In this document: one piece after another, positions 42,997-53,034 of the stretch
Numbering within the stretch: the first letter of the stretch is position 1
How the letters are laid out: every line of letters begins with the position of its first letter
DNA from: Gambelia wislizenii
Taxonomy: Eukaryota; Chordata; Lepidosauria; Squamata; Crotaphytidae
Reading direction: 5' to 3'
Length of the DNA stretch: 64,000 bases
NCBI GenBank assembly: GCA_030847615.1
Contig: JAUMIR010000003.1
Coordinates: 339,402,256 to 339,466,255, forward strand
Notes under the pieces: generated by a model
The model's input: the letters and a program-made list of their open reading frames with translations, nothing else
Databases searched by the model: none
What the model was told of the DNA's origin: nothing
Position numbers and translations under genes: made by a program

Positions 42997-43539
42997 AAGA
43001 ATATCCTGGCTTTTGTGGAGGTCCATTCCAGCACTGGTCATGTACAACTAGGGTTACCATACACCTGGTTTGGCCAGGTTTTACCCAAATTCTAGTCATG
43101 TCACTCAGTGCCTGTTTGTACTATCTTCTGGTCCAGATCTCAAGCTTTCTTTTTTTTAAAAAAGTAAATCTCCAGCCCTTGTAGGATCCATGATATGGGG
43201 TAGAATGTGAAGGCACTCATCTGTGAAATTGCTCTGTGAGAAACAAGGCTTGTTTTCAGATGTGAGAGAAGGGATAGTGAGTCCTGCACCCAGTGGAGGG
43301 ATGCATGAAGTGAGGAAAAGGAGGGAGTAGGAGGGAAGGGAGAGGGAAAGGTGCAAGGGGTGGAGTGCAAGAAGCAAAGGAGGTAAGCGTTGCTAGGGTA
43401 CAAAGTGAGGCTGTTACCCTAAACGCTTAGGGGTCTTAAGGACCTTCTAGATATTGATATTAATTTGGGGGATTCATATACTCAGCATGGCAATACGAGA
43501 GGAGGGCAACAAAGCAGGACCATCTAACCTATGTATTTC
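42997..43539. other. No recognised gene
   Basis: Unassigned DNA. GGGTTACCATACACCTGGTTTGGCCAGGTTTTACCC (split at 43052-43087) contains a short palindrome. A purine-rich tract (GGAGGGAAGGGAGAGGGAAAGG) lies at about 43330-43352. Confidence 0.4.
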
Positions 43540-43880
43540 AGTACTCGAAGAGATGTTAAGTACAATTAATTGATTGTACTTTATTTGAGAAAGCAATAAT
43601 AGCAATGTTCACACCCACACACCCACATACCGGCTTCAAGTATTCATATAAGGCTAGCAAATAAAGTAGGAAGGATTGGGATAGAGAAATAGAGTAGAGT
43701 TTGTTTTTGGTTGCTACTGTACTGATCAGAGGAGTTGCGTTTGTGGCGAAGACCAGCAAAGTGGGGGTCCATAAGCAGGAAAAGCTACACAGTCTGACAT
43801 GGTGTCTAGAAGCAGGGGAACTATGCACACTTGGGTGAGGTTTTGAAGGGGTTTTTATATCCAATAATTCCCTTCAGGGG
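43540..43880 (-). mobile_element. Possible solo LTR
   Basis: Minus strand: GATATAAAAACCCC (complement near 43851-43864) as a TATA box and CAAATAAAGTACAATC (complement near 43573-43588) as a polyadenylation signal, about 280 bp apart. No ends or target duplication identified. Confidence 0.35.
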
Positions 43881-44462
43881 ATGGGATTTAGAGTGGAAGG
43901 CAATACTTCTCTGAGGTACTCAAGATAAGACAATGGACACTCCAGATATGCTAATGGCATCTTAATGTGTGGATACTTTGTAACTGAATGGAGGAAGCAA
44001 CCTTTTTTGTTTTTGGGAAGGTAGAGGCAAGATAGCTCTTTACAAACAGTGAGTATCTCAACAATGGTTGATGGGATTAGCTAGATGTTCAGGCAGGAAG
44101 CTGCCTTACAGATTATCTTTGGAATTTGGGGTGGCCCCTCCTTAGTGCATATGTGACTGAGTCTCAGCGCTAGTCTTTGAGATACCTGGTTTTGGGGAGT
44201 CCCCATTTTACTGGCCACACTTCTTGGAAGGCCAAAGTTGACCATATTATTAAATATTGCCAATTATTACAAATATGGGGCAGGGGGTGTAAAGGCAGGT
44301 AACAAGGCAAGGGGGGAGTAGAAGCAAGAAGCAAAGGGTCTGAAAGGCAGGTTTACTAAGAGGTACTGGTGGCTAAATACCACATGATAAATTCTATAAG
44401 GAAGCAGAGATTTGAACATAGCTGCACTAAACAAAAGGAGGGTTCCTAACTGTAATGCACCA
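43881..44462. other. No recognised gene
   Basis: Unassigned DNA between the possible LTR and the inverted repeat. Confidence 0.4.
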
Positions 44463-44918
44463 CAAAAAGGAGAAACTCAAAACTAAATTTTGTAAATCAA
44501 ATGCTATATTCAATGAGAATGAGTTTTTTTATTGTTAGGATGCTAGGAAGAAGAAAAAAAGAAAAGCTTTATGCTGGTCTGAATTTATGCCAGGTTTGAT
44601 GTAATTAAGTTATCCAGAATTACTGCTGAAGAAGAAGTATGTTGAAACAGATCTAGAATTTACCGGTCCAATCCGTACGGTAACTGGATTTAATCGACTC
44701 CGTATTCATATTGGTAGAATAAGAAAAGGACTATTATATTCGAATTATTACATTACCTCAGCTGGCACCTTGGACTTTTCATTGAACAGTCATAAGAATC
44801 TGTTATTCCACATCATGGTTATGTATTTGTTTGATATATAACAATCAAAAAACTCATTGTCATTGAATATAGCATTTGATTTACAACATACATTTAGTTT
44901 TGAGTTTCTCCTTTTTGT
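44463..44918. repeat. Inverted repeat with about 80-bp arms, right arm overlapping LTR end
   Basis: Left arm CACAAAAAGGAGAAACTCAA...GTAAATCAAATGCTATATTC (44463-44540) is matched in reverse by 44840-44918, with one small indel and a few mismatches. The outermost about 18 bp of the right arm are also the terminal bases of the LTR at 44901-45583. The spacer of about 300 bp has no recognised features. Confidence 0.8.
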
Positions 44919-45234
44919 GAGAGATTTGAACATGTCCGAAAGCAACTCCAAAATTGCCAGCAAGTTAAACAACAGCTGGAAAAGCAGCCAAGCTCCAGTG
45001 ATAATTAATTAGGAAGAGCAAGCAAAGTTCCATTTCTTGGAAAGGCAGCAATACAGGCAAAAGGTACACAGAGAAGAGTCCAGAATACAGGCCAAAGGTC
45101 AGGGCTTACAGCAGGCAGCATCGTCAGGAACAGTCCAAAATGTCAAGGTGCATGGCAAGGCAGCAAGGATTCAGGAAGCTTTCTACATGGAGATCAAATG
45201 ATCTCTGACAAAGCCTCCATTGCCTCTCCCAGCC

Positions 45235-45242
45235 TATATAAA
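45235..45242 (-). promoter_or_regulatory. LTR TATA box
   Basis: TTTATATA on the minus strand, conserved at 57961-57968 in the related LTR. Transcription would start about 25-30 bp downstream, making everything from 45583 to about 45210 the U3 region. Confidence 0.6.
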
Positions 45243-45246
45243 GCAA

Positions 45247-45579
45247 TTAAGGATTTGCCAGGTGTTTCTTAATGAGCAAGTTCCTCTCATAAATTCTCAG
45301 AGATTTCCTTTGAGCCTGCTTTTGCTCACGGTGCTGCGTATAAAACGGTAGAGGTAAGTTTCTCTCCTCTTCTTCATCCTTATCTGAGTGGGTAGGACTC
45401 TTTGCTGGGACTGATGCCAACCCACTCAGACCAAGCTCTTCCTCTGCTCGAGCCTCTAGGTTGGCAGGGTTCCCTGCTGGCACAGGTGTAGATAAACCTG
45501 TGCCAGGGTCCCTAGGGCTGTTCTCTGTCATGTCTTTCTCCTCCTCTGACTCTACAGCCTCATCAGGCTTCTGGGGCAT
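45247..45579 (-). CDS. U3-encoded acidic ORF in gypsy LTR
   Basis: Open frame of 110 codons. Its ATG is bases 5-7 of the LTR (TGTC-ATG) and its stop codon lies 4 bp before the TATA box, so it occupies U3 exactly. The N-terminal third is acidic (DEAVESEEEKD), the middle is proline/alanine-rich (TPVPAGNPAN), a second acidic patch follows (SDKDEEEE), and the C-terminus is basic (REQKQAQRKS...LLIKKH). There is no signal peptide or membrane segment. As U3 is copied at the 3' end of the genomic RNA, it would lie downstream of pol, as U3 genes do in some retroviruses. Equivalent frames occur in LTRs at 53330 and 58307. I recognise no family, and translation is unproven. Confidence 0.5.
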   Translation of the reverse strand: MPQKPDEAVESEEEKDMTENSPRDPGTGLSTPVPAGNPANLEARAEEELGLSGLASVPAKSPTHSDKDEEEERNLPLPFYTQHREQKQAQRKSLRIYERNLLIKKHLANP

Positions 45580-45691
45580 GACACTTATCCCTGACCTTCA
45601 AGGAAGGCCCCTCCTGGCACTTTCAGTCAGCTCCCCATTTGTAGGCTCCCTTAGCCAAGTTCAATTGTTCTTGGAACAGGGTTTGTGCAGT

Positions 45692-47011
45692 CTATAACTC
45701 CCAGAGCCACTGATCTGCTGCAGGGACTGCGGAGGAAGTAATGAGCACTGGGAACCACCGGGGATGATACCCAGAAGTTGCAAAGAATGGAGACTGTTGA
45801 GTCAAGGCGTGTACCGAGTTGTTGTAAGCAAACTTTTCCAAGGGGAGCAGCTCAGCCCAGTCATCCTGCTGGTAATTGGTATAGCACCTCAGGTACTTCT
45901 CCAAAGTCCCATTAGTACGTTCAGTCTGGCCATTGGTATGTGGGTGAAATGCAGATGACATATCAATGGTAATGTCCAACAACTGTGGTAGGCTCTGCCA
46001 AAACCGGGCTGTGAACTGTGAGGCACAATCGGAGACAATGCCTTCCAGAAGACCATGGAGCCAGAAAATGTGGTGCAAAAGTAACCACACTGTTTCCTTA
46101 GCCGTAGGAATCCCAGGGCATGGAACAAAATGGGCCATTTTGGAAAACAAGTCCACCACTACAAAAATGGTGGTGTGGCCTGCAGAGAGAGGATAGTCTG
46201 AAATGAAGTCCATGGAAATGACCTTCCAGTGCTCAGAAGGAGTCGCCAAGGTGTGCAACAAGCCTGCAGGCTTGCCCGGGTGATCCTTGGCACGATGACA
46301 CACAGGACAGCTCTGGACATAATGTGCGACATCAACATGTACCCGAGGCCACCAGAAGTCCTGGATGAGAAGATGCAGCATTTTGTACAGTCCAAAATGT
46401 CCCACTGGCCAACTGTCATGGCATAAATGCAGCACCGTCTCCCTGCAAGGATCTGCTGACACATAGAGTTGGCCCTGGTGGTACAAAAGACTGTCATGCC
46501 TGGAAAAAGGGGTGGGGTCCCCCTCCCCTGTGTGTGCAGTCACTAAGGCATCCTGGCCCTGGAGTTCCCGGATTTGATCCATCAAGTCTGGAGGTCCTGG
46601 AGCAGGTGCAAAATGTTCTGGCCGAAGGATTGTTGACAGCTTCTCCTCCCCTGAGTCTCCTGCATACTTGGGCTTCCATGAGAGAGCATCTGCCTGCTGA
46701 TTCTGGGTGCGAGGGATGTACATCAGTTTGAAGTGGAAGCATTCAAAAAATGAGGCCCAACCCAACTGTCGCTGGGAGAGCTTCTGGGCTGTCTGCAAGT
46801 ACAGTAGGTTACGGTGACCAGTGCGGACTTCGACAGGATGAGCCGCTCCTTCCAGCAGATGTTGCCAGGTCTCAAATGCAGCCTTGATGGCCAGGAGTCC
46901 CTTTTCCCAAATGGTATAGTTCTGTTCAGGGTGTGTGAGATGCCTGGAGTAAAAAGCACACAGCCGCAAATCAGACCTTCTGTCAACTGGCTGGAGCAAC
47001 ACCGCATCCAC
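45692..47011 (-). pseudogene. Ty3/gypsy pol: RNase H and integrase
   Basis: Longest open frame in the window (439 codons). Residues 1-115: RNase H with FYSRHLTHPEQNYTIWEKGL and ADALS; the catalytic TDH motif reads TGH, so the key Asp is lost. Residues about 190-245: integrase zinc-binding His-His-Cys-Cys (HDSWPVGHFG and CPVCHRAK). Residues about 265-390: the catalytic core with Asp in MDFISDYP, Asp in IVSDCASQF and Glu in NGQTERTNGTLEKYL. The first Met is not a real start, since pol is read through from the RT. A stop replaces a sense codon after WLWEL, and recognisable linker sequence continues. The enzyme would process RNA:DNA hybrids and insert the element DNA, but this copy is inactive. 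Confidence 0.92.
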
Positions 47012-47990
47012 TGTGACATCAAAGATCAGGATGCTGGAGGATTGGGGCAGAGGTAAGCTGCTACTTCAGTTCTGAAACACGTGTTGCGCAGCTGAGGTCC
47101 AACGTAATGGGGCAACTGGGTGATGGGTGCAGCCTGGGTTGTGAACTCAGGTATGAATCACCAGTAAAAGTTCACAAAGCCCAGGAACCGTTGAACCTCC
47201 TTCCGGTTCTGAGAAGGTTGCCAAGAGAGCATGGCCTCTACCTTGGAGTGATCTATTTCCACTCCCTTGACAGAAATACAGTACCCAAGGAAGTCTACAG
47301 CCATCAAATCAAAGGCACACTTTTCCAGTTTGGCATACAGCCAGTGCTTCTGGAGCTGCTGGAGTACTGCTCGGATGTGTGTGTCATGAGCTGTCTGGTT
47401 GGGTGAGTAAATGAGAAAGTCATCCAGGTAGATGATGATAAACTAGTTCAAATAGTCACTGAACACATCATTGACAAAATGCTGGAACACGGCAGGAGCG
47501 TTGCAGAGTCCAAAGGACATGCCCATGTACTCATAGTGGCCATACCAGGTGAGGAAGTCAGCCTTCCACTCGTTCCCAGGCTGGATTCTCACCAGATTGT
47601 ACGCCCTCTGGAGGTCCAGTTTGGTGAGAACCTTGGCATGCCGCAGCCATTCTAAGAGTTCCAGAATCAGGGACAGAGGATACCAGTTGCAAATCAATCT
47701 GGTTGAGGGCTCAGTAGTCATTACAGAAGTGCAATTCACCACACTTTTTGCATACAAAAAGCACAGGTGCACCTGCAGGAGGCTTAGAAGAGCAAATAAA
47801 ACCCTTTCCCAGATTTTTTTTCTAAAAAGTCCTGCAACACAACCAATTCAGGCTTGGACAGGGAATACAGGCACCCCACCAGTATAGGAGCCCCAGGTAC
47901 CAAGTCAATGGCGCAGTCATAGACTCGGTGTGGCAGGAGTACGTCCACCTCCTTCTTGTCGAAAACATCTGCAAAATCCGGTATTTAGCA
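47012..47990 (-). pseudogene. Ty3/gypsy pol: reverse transcriptase, broken
   Basis: The frame 47443-47772 contains [20 protein letters not shown], the [20 protein letters not shown] block and [17 protein letters not shown] stop follows DYLN, then the catalytic box reads FIIIYLDDFLIYS (about 47405-47445), so YLDD is intact. The connection domain (KHWLYAKLEKCAFDL, then RKEVQRFLGFVNFYW) continues in the same region. Upstream, about 47720-47990, frames shift several times. Confidence 0.9.
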
Positions 47991-48250
47991 GATAAGACTA
48001 CCGGGGATTCTGCAGAGTTTGGGGTGTCCGCTGCCTGGATCCGCTCTGGCCAGCAGTGCTCTTAGCAGTAGGCAGAACCAAACAGCACTTCCCGGCATGT
48101 CCAGGAGATGTGAGGGTTGTGCTGCATAAGTCAAGGCATTCCAAGTACCATTGGAAAATGTGGTACAGTGGCCACTTAGAACTGGAGCTGTTCTACATGT
48201 TCCTGGATTTCCAGAGTCAACATAGCGGTTTGGTGAGTCACAGGGCCAGA

Positions 48251-48446
48251 TCACAGGAGACGTCCGTCAATTGTCTTCACTGCCCAGGGCTTTGCCAGGA
48301 GCTGCAGTGGAATCTGATGTTGTTTCACAAACCCAAGATCCATGAAGTTGCTGGAAGCCCCGGAGTCAATAACAGCTCCCACTGGCAGCAGCTGGGAGTC
48401 TGCCACTGCAATAGTAGCAGCCACCAACAATGGGTCTTTTCTGGGT
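48251..48446 (-). pseudogene. Ty3/gypsy protease fragment
   Basis: LLPVGAVIDSGASSNFMDLG has the aspartic protease DSGAS active-site motif, and QIPLQLLAKPWAVKTIDGRL follows as in chromovirus proteases. The upstream gag junction is lost at the CR1 breakpoint near 48446. A 177-codon frame on the opposite strand is a shadow of this region and the CR1. Confidence 0.85.
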
Positions 48447-48771
48447 TCAAAAGAGAGAAATGTAAGATATTGCACTTAGGTAGTACAATGAAAGGCACAG
48501 ATATAGGATCAGGGGACACTTGGCCCACCAGCAGTACATGTGAAAGGTATCTAGGAGTCTTAGTAGACCACAAACAGAACATGATATAGCAGCTAAAAAA
48601 GCCAATTTGATTCTAGGCTGAATTAAAAGGAGTATAGTGTCTAGATCAAGGGAAGTGATAGTACCACTCTATTTTGCTTTGGTCAGACCTCACCAGGAAT
48701 AATGTGTCCAGTTCTGGGCATCACAATTCAAGAAGGCTGTTGACAAACTGGAGTGTGTCCAAAGAAGGGCC
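48447..48771 (+). pseudogene. CR1 ORF2 middle fragment
   Basis: FKREKCKILHLGSTMKGTDI and YLGVLVDHKQNM are the CR1 ORF2 segment after the RT palm. The DNA continues AGCAGCTAAAAAAGCCAATTTG...GACAAACTGGAGTGTGTCC, then stops at 48771 where a MITE starts. The normal C-terminal end (VQRRATKM onward) is missing, so this is an internal piece, not a usual 5'-truncated insertion. Confidence 0.85.
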
Positions 48772-49003
48772 CATCTTCACACACGAGTCTTAAATAGGGC
48801 TAAAAGACACATACAAAGTCTTGAATATGCATATTTAGAATAATGTACCTAATATGCAAAATAAGTACCCAGGTTTGAGGAAGTGAAATATGGCAATCCT
48901 ACGTACCTCTTCTTATGCTGTTTGCATTGTGGCTGGCAGCAAGTTTTCAGTGTAGATTTTGTACGTGTCTTTTACCTCTATTTAAGACTCATATGTGAAG
49001 ATG
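48772..49003. mobile_element. MITE with 46-bp terminal inverted repeats
   Basis: CATCTTCACACACGAGTCTT at the left and, inverted, CATCTTCACATATGAGTCTT at the right; similarity continues through AAATAG...TAAAAGACAC.TACAAA.TCT on both sides. It is 232 bp, with no other copy recognised in this window. Confidence 0.8.
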
Positions 49004-49164
49004 AGTTTTAAAATGTTTAAACCATGTACATATACAAATTGAATAAAATTATTACACCACAAAGGCTTTATTAAAATTGGTTTTAACTTCACTGAAATAA
49101 AGCTAACTCAGCCAACAAGACATTTTATAGAGCTGCACTGTTAGTCAAAGATAAAGAGGTGCCT
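49004..49164. other. No recognised gene
   Basis: Short AT-rich unassigned DNA. Confidence 0.4.
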
Positions 49165-50345
49165 TCAGGAGGGTTTGGGGGAGAGATGCGGCCCTCCAGA
49201 TCATAGAATCATAGAATTGGAAGAGACCACAAGGGTCATCCAGTCCAACCCCCTGCCATGCAGGAATACACAGTCAAAGCACTCCTAACAGATGGCCATC
49301 CAGCCTCTGTTTAAAAACCTCCAAAGAAGGAGACTCCACTGCACTTCGAGGCAGCACGTTCCACTGCCCAACAGCTCTTACCATCAGGTAATTCTTCTTA
49401 ATGTTTAGATGGAATCTCTTTCCCTGTAGTTTGAATCCTTTGCTCTGTGTCCTCCTAGTCTCTGGGGCAACAGAAAACAAGCTTGATCCCTCTTCAATGT
49501 GACATCCCTTCAAATATTTAAACATGGCTATCATGTTACCTTGTAACCTTCTCTACTTCAGTCTAAACATACGCAGCTCCCTAAGCTGCTCCTCATAGGG
49601 CATGGCTTCCAGACCTTTCACCATTTTGCTCGCCCTTCTTTGGACACACTCCAGCTTGTCAACATCCTTCTTGAATTGTGATGCCCAGAACTGGACACAG
49701 TATTCCCGGTGAGGTCTGACCAAAGCAAACTAGAATGGTACTATTACTTCCCTTGATCTAGACGCTATACTCCTTTTAATTCAGCCTAAAATCAAATTGG
49801 TTTTTTTAGCTGCTGCTGTTCAGCTGTGGTCTATTAAGACTCCTAGATACCTTTCCTATGTATTGTTGCTGGGCCAAGTGTCCCCCAGTTCTATATCTGT
49901 GCCTTTCATTTGTACTACCTAAGTACAATACCTTACATTTCTCCCTTTTGAAATTCATTTTTTTTTTTTTGGTTTTGGCCCAGCATTCTAATCTGTTAAG
50001 GTCCTTTTGAATTCTGATCCTGTCCTCTGGGGTATTAGCTACCCCTCCTAATTTGGTGTCATCTGCATGCTTATTTTTGATAAGCATGCCTTCTATTCCA
50101 TCATCCAAGTCATTGATAAAGATGTTGAATAGCACTGGGCCCAGGACAGAACCCTGTGGCACCCCACCAGTCACTTCTCTCCAGGATGAAGAGGAGCCAT
50201 GGATAAGCATCCTTTGTGTTCAGCCCAAGGTGTTGCCGGACTATAGGTCCCCTCATCCCTGATCATTTTCCAAGCTAGGGAAGACTGAGGGGAGTTTCCA
50301 TCCAACAAAATCTGGAAGACTGCAGGTTCACCACTTCTGAGTTCA
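49165..50345. mobile_element. MITE I split by a CR1
   Basis: GGGGGAGAGATGCGGCCCTCCAGAT (left, in two words) and, after the CR1, GTGTTGCCGGACTATAGGTCC...CCAAGCTAGGGAAGACTGAGG...ATCTGGAAGACTGCAGGTTC (right) together make one copy of the palindromic element also at 33748. Confidence 0.7.
49202..50215 (-). pseudogene. CR1 LINE, RT motif to 3' end (about 1 kb)
   Basis: Longest CR1 here. The minus-strand frame 49806-50210 reads GGVPQGSVLGPVLFNIFIND (RT), then NKHADDTKLGG with the catalytic ADD, LECWAKTKKKKMNFKREKCK and YLGS. The frame 49274-49534 carries the C-terminal block with KGCHIEEGSSLFSVAPET and SLEVFKQRLDGHLLGVL. Stops and frameshifts lie in between. The 3' end has reversed ATTCTATG. It inserted into MITE I. 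Confidence 0.92.
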
Positions 50346-51474
50346 GGACAGAAGTTAGTAGATTTCTAGATGAGATTAATGTCAAAGCAATTAGAAGGAA
50401 AGAGCAAATGAATTTGTTAGAATGAAAATAATTTCAAATAGCTTCAAATAGTTTCTTATTGCCTCTGCTTAGAAGAGTCTTGGCTTATTTAAAGCAAGCA
50501 TACTTCTCTTTCCTATCTCTTAGTTTTGCAGGAGGCATACTTAGGATCTGTTGAAAGGACAATGGTTAAGTGCAATGTTCTGATAATTCTGAAAGAAGAA
50601 AACGAAAAGCCAAGATCTGAGAAACTCCAGGGAGAAATACTGTCTTTATTCTATCTCTTAGTCCAGTCTTTAAGAATGAGCATGAAAGAAAACCCCACAT
50701 TTGCCGTATTCTATTTGTTCCACATACCTTAATCATCAAATAGCAGGAAATGATTTTGTACTTCCTAACACCTCAGGTTTTAGGCTATTCAGTCATCATT
50801 ATGTTCTGCCTCGCTCCAAAGGAATCAATAAAGATATAGCTTTGCAAAATAAAATACCACAGATGACAGATTTATAGTATTTTCCCCCTCTCCTCATATC
50901 TCATATTATGTAATGTGTTTTGGCCTCCAACTGCCATAAAAGATACCCTGCCATTCAAGTATTTATCAGAGAAACATAAAACTGGTTTAATACTCACTGT
51001 TGTGCCTTTCTGCCTTAAAGACAAGTCTTTCTGGAACTCATTCTTCCATGAATGGAGAAATTATTGTCATTTGATTTGTGACTGAAATAATCTTTTCCTC
51101 TCTTTTATTACTGAACATGAAAGCTCTTTTTTCACAAATACACAGAAATGTCACAAAACTTCAAGTTATTTGAAATTTTTGAGTTTTTTTTTAAAGCCCT
51201 CCAAATTAATTTCCAAGCTGCTCCTCGCTTTAAAAAAATTTCAGAATGTGATAACAGTTATTTCCCAAGACCACTTCAGTAGTTATCAGTTATGGGAGCA
51301 GACGAAAGCTAGCTTCTGATAAAATGCAGTTGTTTCCCATAGGTTCTGGAGTAACTAGATGGCATCCTGTTAGTGGCATATGCATGTGTAAGTTAACCCT
51401 ATGCCTAAATATGTCTGTATTTGGCCACTGCAGAGGTTGATACTGTATTCTATTCTTCCCTTTACAGTGACCAG
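50346..51474. other. About 1.1 kb without a recognised gene
   Basis: AT-rich unassigned DNA; no repeats recognised. Confidence 0.4.
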
Positions 51475-51745
51475 AGCCCCTGTCAGACCATTATAGAGCC
51501 ATTGAAGCCCCCTCCCCCTAGCCATTCATGTCAGGAAGAAAGGGGGGTTGCAGAAACATCTGGCTACGTTCCTGTTGCCAGACATGAAATGATTACATCA
51601 GATGCTGGGGCCTTTGGAGGTCCCCGGTTGAACCTCAGCAGATGATGTAATCACTTCATGACCAGCTATGGGGACATAGCCAGATGTTTCTCCATTATGT
51701 TTCCACCAAGCACAGAATGGCTGTGGGATAGGGGTTCAGCAGCTC
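51475..51745. repeat. Imperfect inverted repeat of about 270 bp
   Basis: AGAAACATCTGGCTACGTTC...GAAATGATTACATCAGATGC pairs with GCAGATGATGTAATCACTTC...ACATAGCCAGATGTTTCT. Weaker pairing continues outward (TTATAGAGCC...CCATTCATG against CAGAATGGCTG...GCTCTATGAT). It is probably a MITE; ends not defined. Confidence 0.65.
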
Positions 51746-52074
51746 TATGATAGTTCTACAGTGGTGGTGGCGGTATGCATGGATCAGGCATACCTGAACA
51801 TGCTGAACAACTATGCTACACGGAACCATGCGGTATTACAGCCACTGTGCATGTGCCATGCTGCTGCTACAACAGTGTAAGACATTATATCAGAACCAGT
51901 GCACTTTGCTTCCTAAGGGGAAGATAAGATAGAACCCATTTCCATTTCAACTACAGATGTCTACCAGGCTGCTATCTGAATCTGACCTTGAGCATTAGAG
52001 ATGGAAGAACATCCTCCCTGAGGGTACAAGACCTGAAGGTTGCAGGCTAGTTTGGAGGGTACAGAGTCGTTCAT
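51746..52074. other. No recognised gene
   Basis: Unassigned DNA. Confidence 0.4.
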
Positions 52075-52325
52075 AAAATCATAGAGTTGGAAGGGATCGC
52101 AACAGCCATCTAGTCCAATCCTCCACAGGTGGGAATACACAATTAAAATGCTTCTGAGATAGTCATACAACCTCTGTTTAAAAACTTTAAATGAAAAAGA
52201 ATCCACCGTGCTCCAAGGCAGTCTATTCCAATATTGAACAGCTCTTACATTCAGGAAGTTCTTCTTCATGCTTGGGTGGAATCTCTTCTCTTCTAACTTG
52301 AATCCACTGATTTGTGTTCTAGTCT

Positions 52326-52546
52326 GCTGCCACACTGCAGAAATAATGCCATTTGACAACACTTTAACTATCATGGCTCCATCCTATGGAATCCTGGCAT
52401 TGGTAGTTTGTTGTGGCAGCAGAACTCTCTGACAGAGAATGCTAAATATCTCACAAAACTACAAATCCCAGAATTCCACAGCATTGAGCCATGGCAGTTA
52501 TGAGAAATGGTGTCAAACTACATTATTTCTGCAGTGTGGAAGCAGC
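52326..52546. mobile_element. hAT-like palindromic MITE (MITE A) in CR1
   Basis: GCTGCCACACTGCAGAAATA and the inverted TATTTCTGCAGTGTGGAAGCAGC. Flanks TCTAGTCT (52318-52325) and CCTAGTCT (52547-52554) agree at 7 of 8 positions: an 8-bp duplication, as in hAT elements. This copy fixes the superfamily of MITE A. Confidence 0.9.
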
Positions 52547-53027
52547 CCTAGTCTTTGGAGCTGCAGAAAACAAGCTTCATCTTCTACATGACATCCCTTC
52601 AGCTATTTAAAGATGACTACCATGTCATCTTTCAGGGCTCATCTACATGAGCCAGAATACACTGTCTATCCACCAGCATACCTTGGCTACAAATCAGGCC
52701 CATCCCTCCTCCATTACCTCTGTCCGGGAAACCAACCAAGGCTGAAACACAGCCAACGGATAGCTGACCAGCAATTTGCCAAGTAACAAACAGCAATACA
52801 GGAACAATAATTGCAGGGCAGAATTTCTAGGCAACAAGTTCAGCCCCACAAGAGCAAGAGATTAGTCCAATTTACCAGTCCATAAGTCAAGGGTCACAGC
52901 TAGCAGGGTGTCCAGTACAATCCAAAAGTCGAGGTCTAAGCAAGGCAACAATAGTCTTTACAGAGGCAGCGGTTTCCCTCCAAAGATGCCAGATATCTCC
53001 AACAAGTTTGCAGAGTAGCTGTCATGG

Positions 53028-53034
53028 ATTTATA
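53028..53034 (-). promoter_or_regulatory. LTR TATA box overlapping ORF stop
   Basis: TATAAAT on the minus strand. The TAA inside it (53030-53032) is the stop codon of the U3 frame that starts at 53326. Confidence 0.55.

Larger units (their letters stand above)
44901..45583 (-). mobile_element. Ty3/gypsy 3' LTR
   Basis: Read on the minus strand, the LTR starts TGTCATGCCCC at 45583, directly after a purine-rich stretch (AAGGTCAGGGATAAG, 45584-45598) that fits the polypurine primer, and ends GAGAAACTCA at 44901. TATA box at 45235-45242. A related LTR at 57628-58307 matches at roughly 93% by eye, which supports the boundaries. The U3 part carries an open frame (45247-45579). Confidence 0.85.
45584..48446 (-). 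mobile_element. Ty3/gypsy (chromovirus-like) internal region, 5'-truncated
   Basis: The order protease, reverse transcriptase, RNase H, integrase on the minus strand identifies Ty3/gypsy. Gag and the 5' LTR are missing; the element ends abruptly at 48446 against a plus-strand CR1 fragment. Pol also ends early: after the integrase core it reads a few broken codons (GPSLKV-type linker) and runs straight into the LTR, without the GPY/F module or chromodomain expected in this group. Confidence 0.9.

Noticed and set aside
44600..44670. CTGAAGA...GAAAC spacing resembling a hammerhead core
   Set aside because: The intervening 11 bases do not form a convincing stem II, so the match is only to the core words.
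48056..48589. 177-codon plus-strand frame
   Set aside because: First part is antisense to the gypsy protease and the last part is CR1; a chance fusion across a breakpoint.
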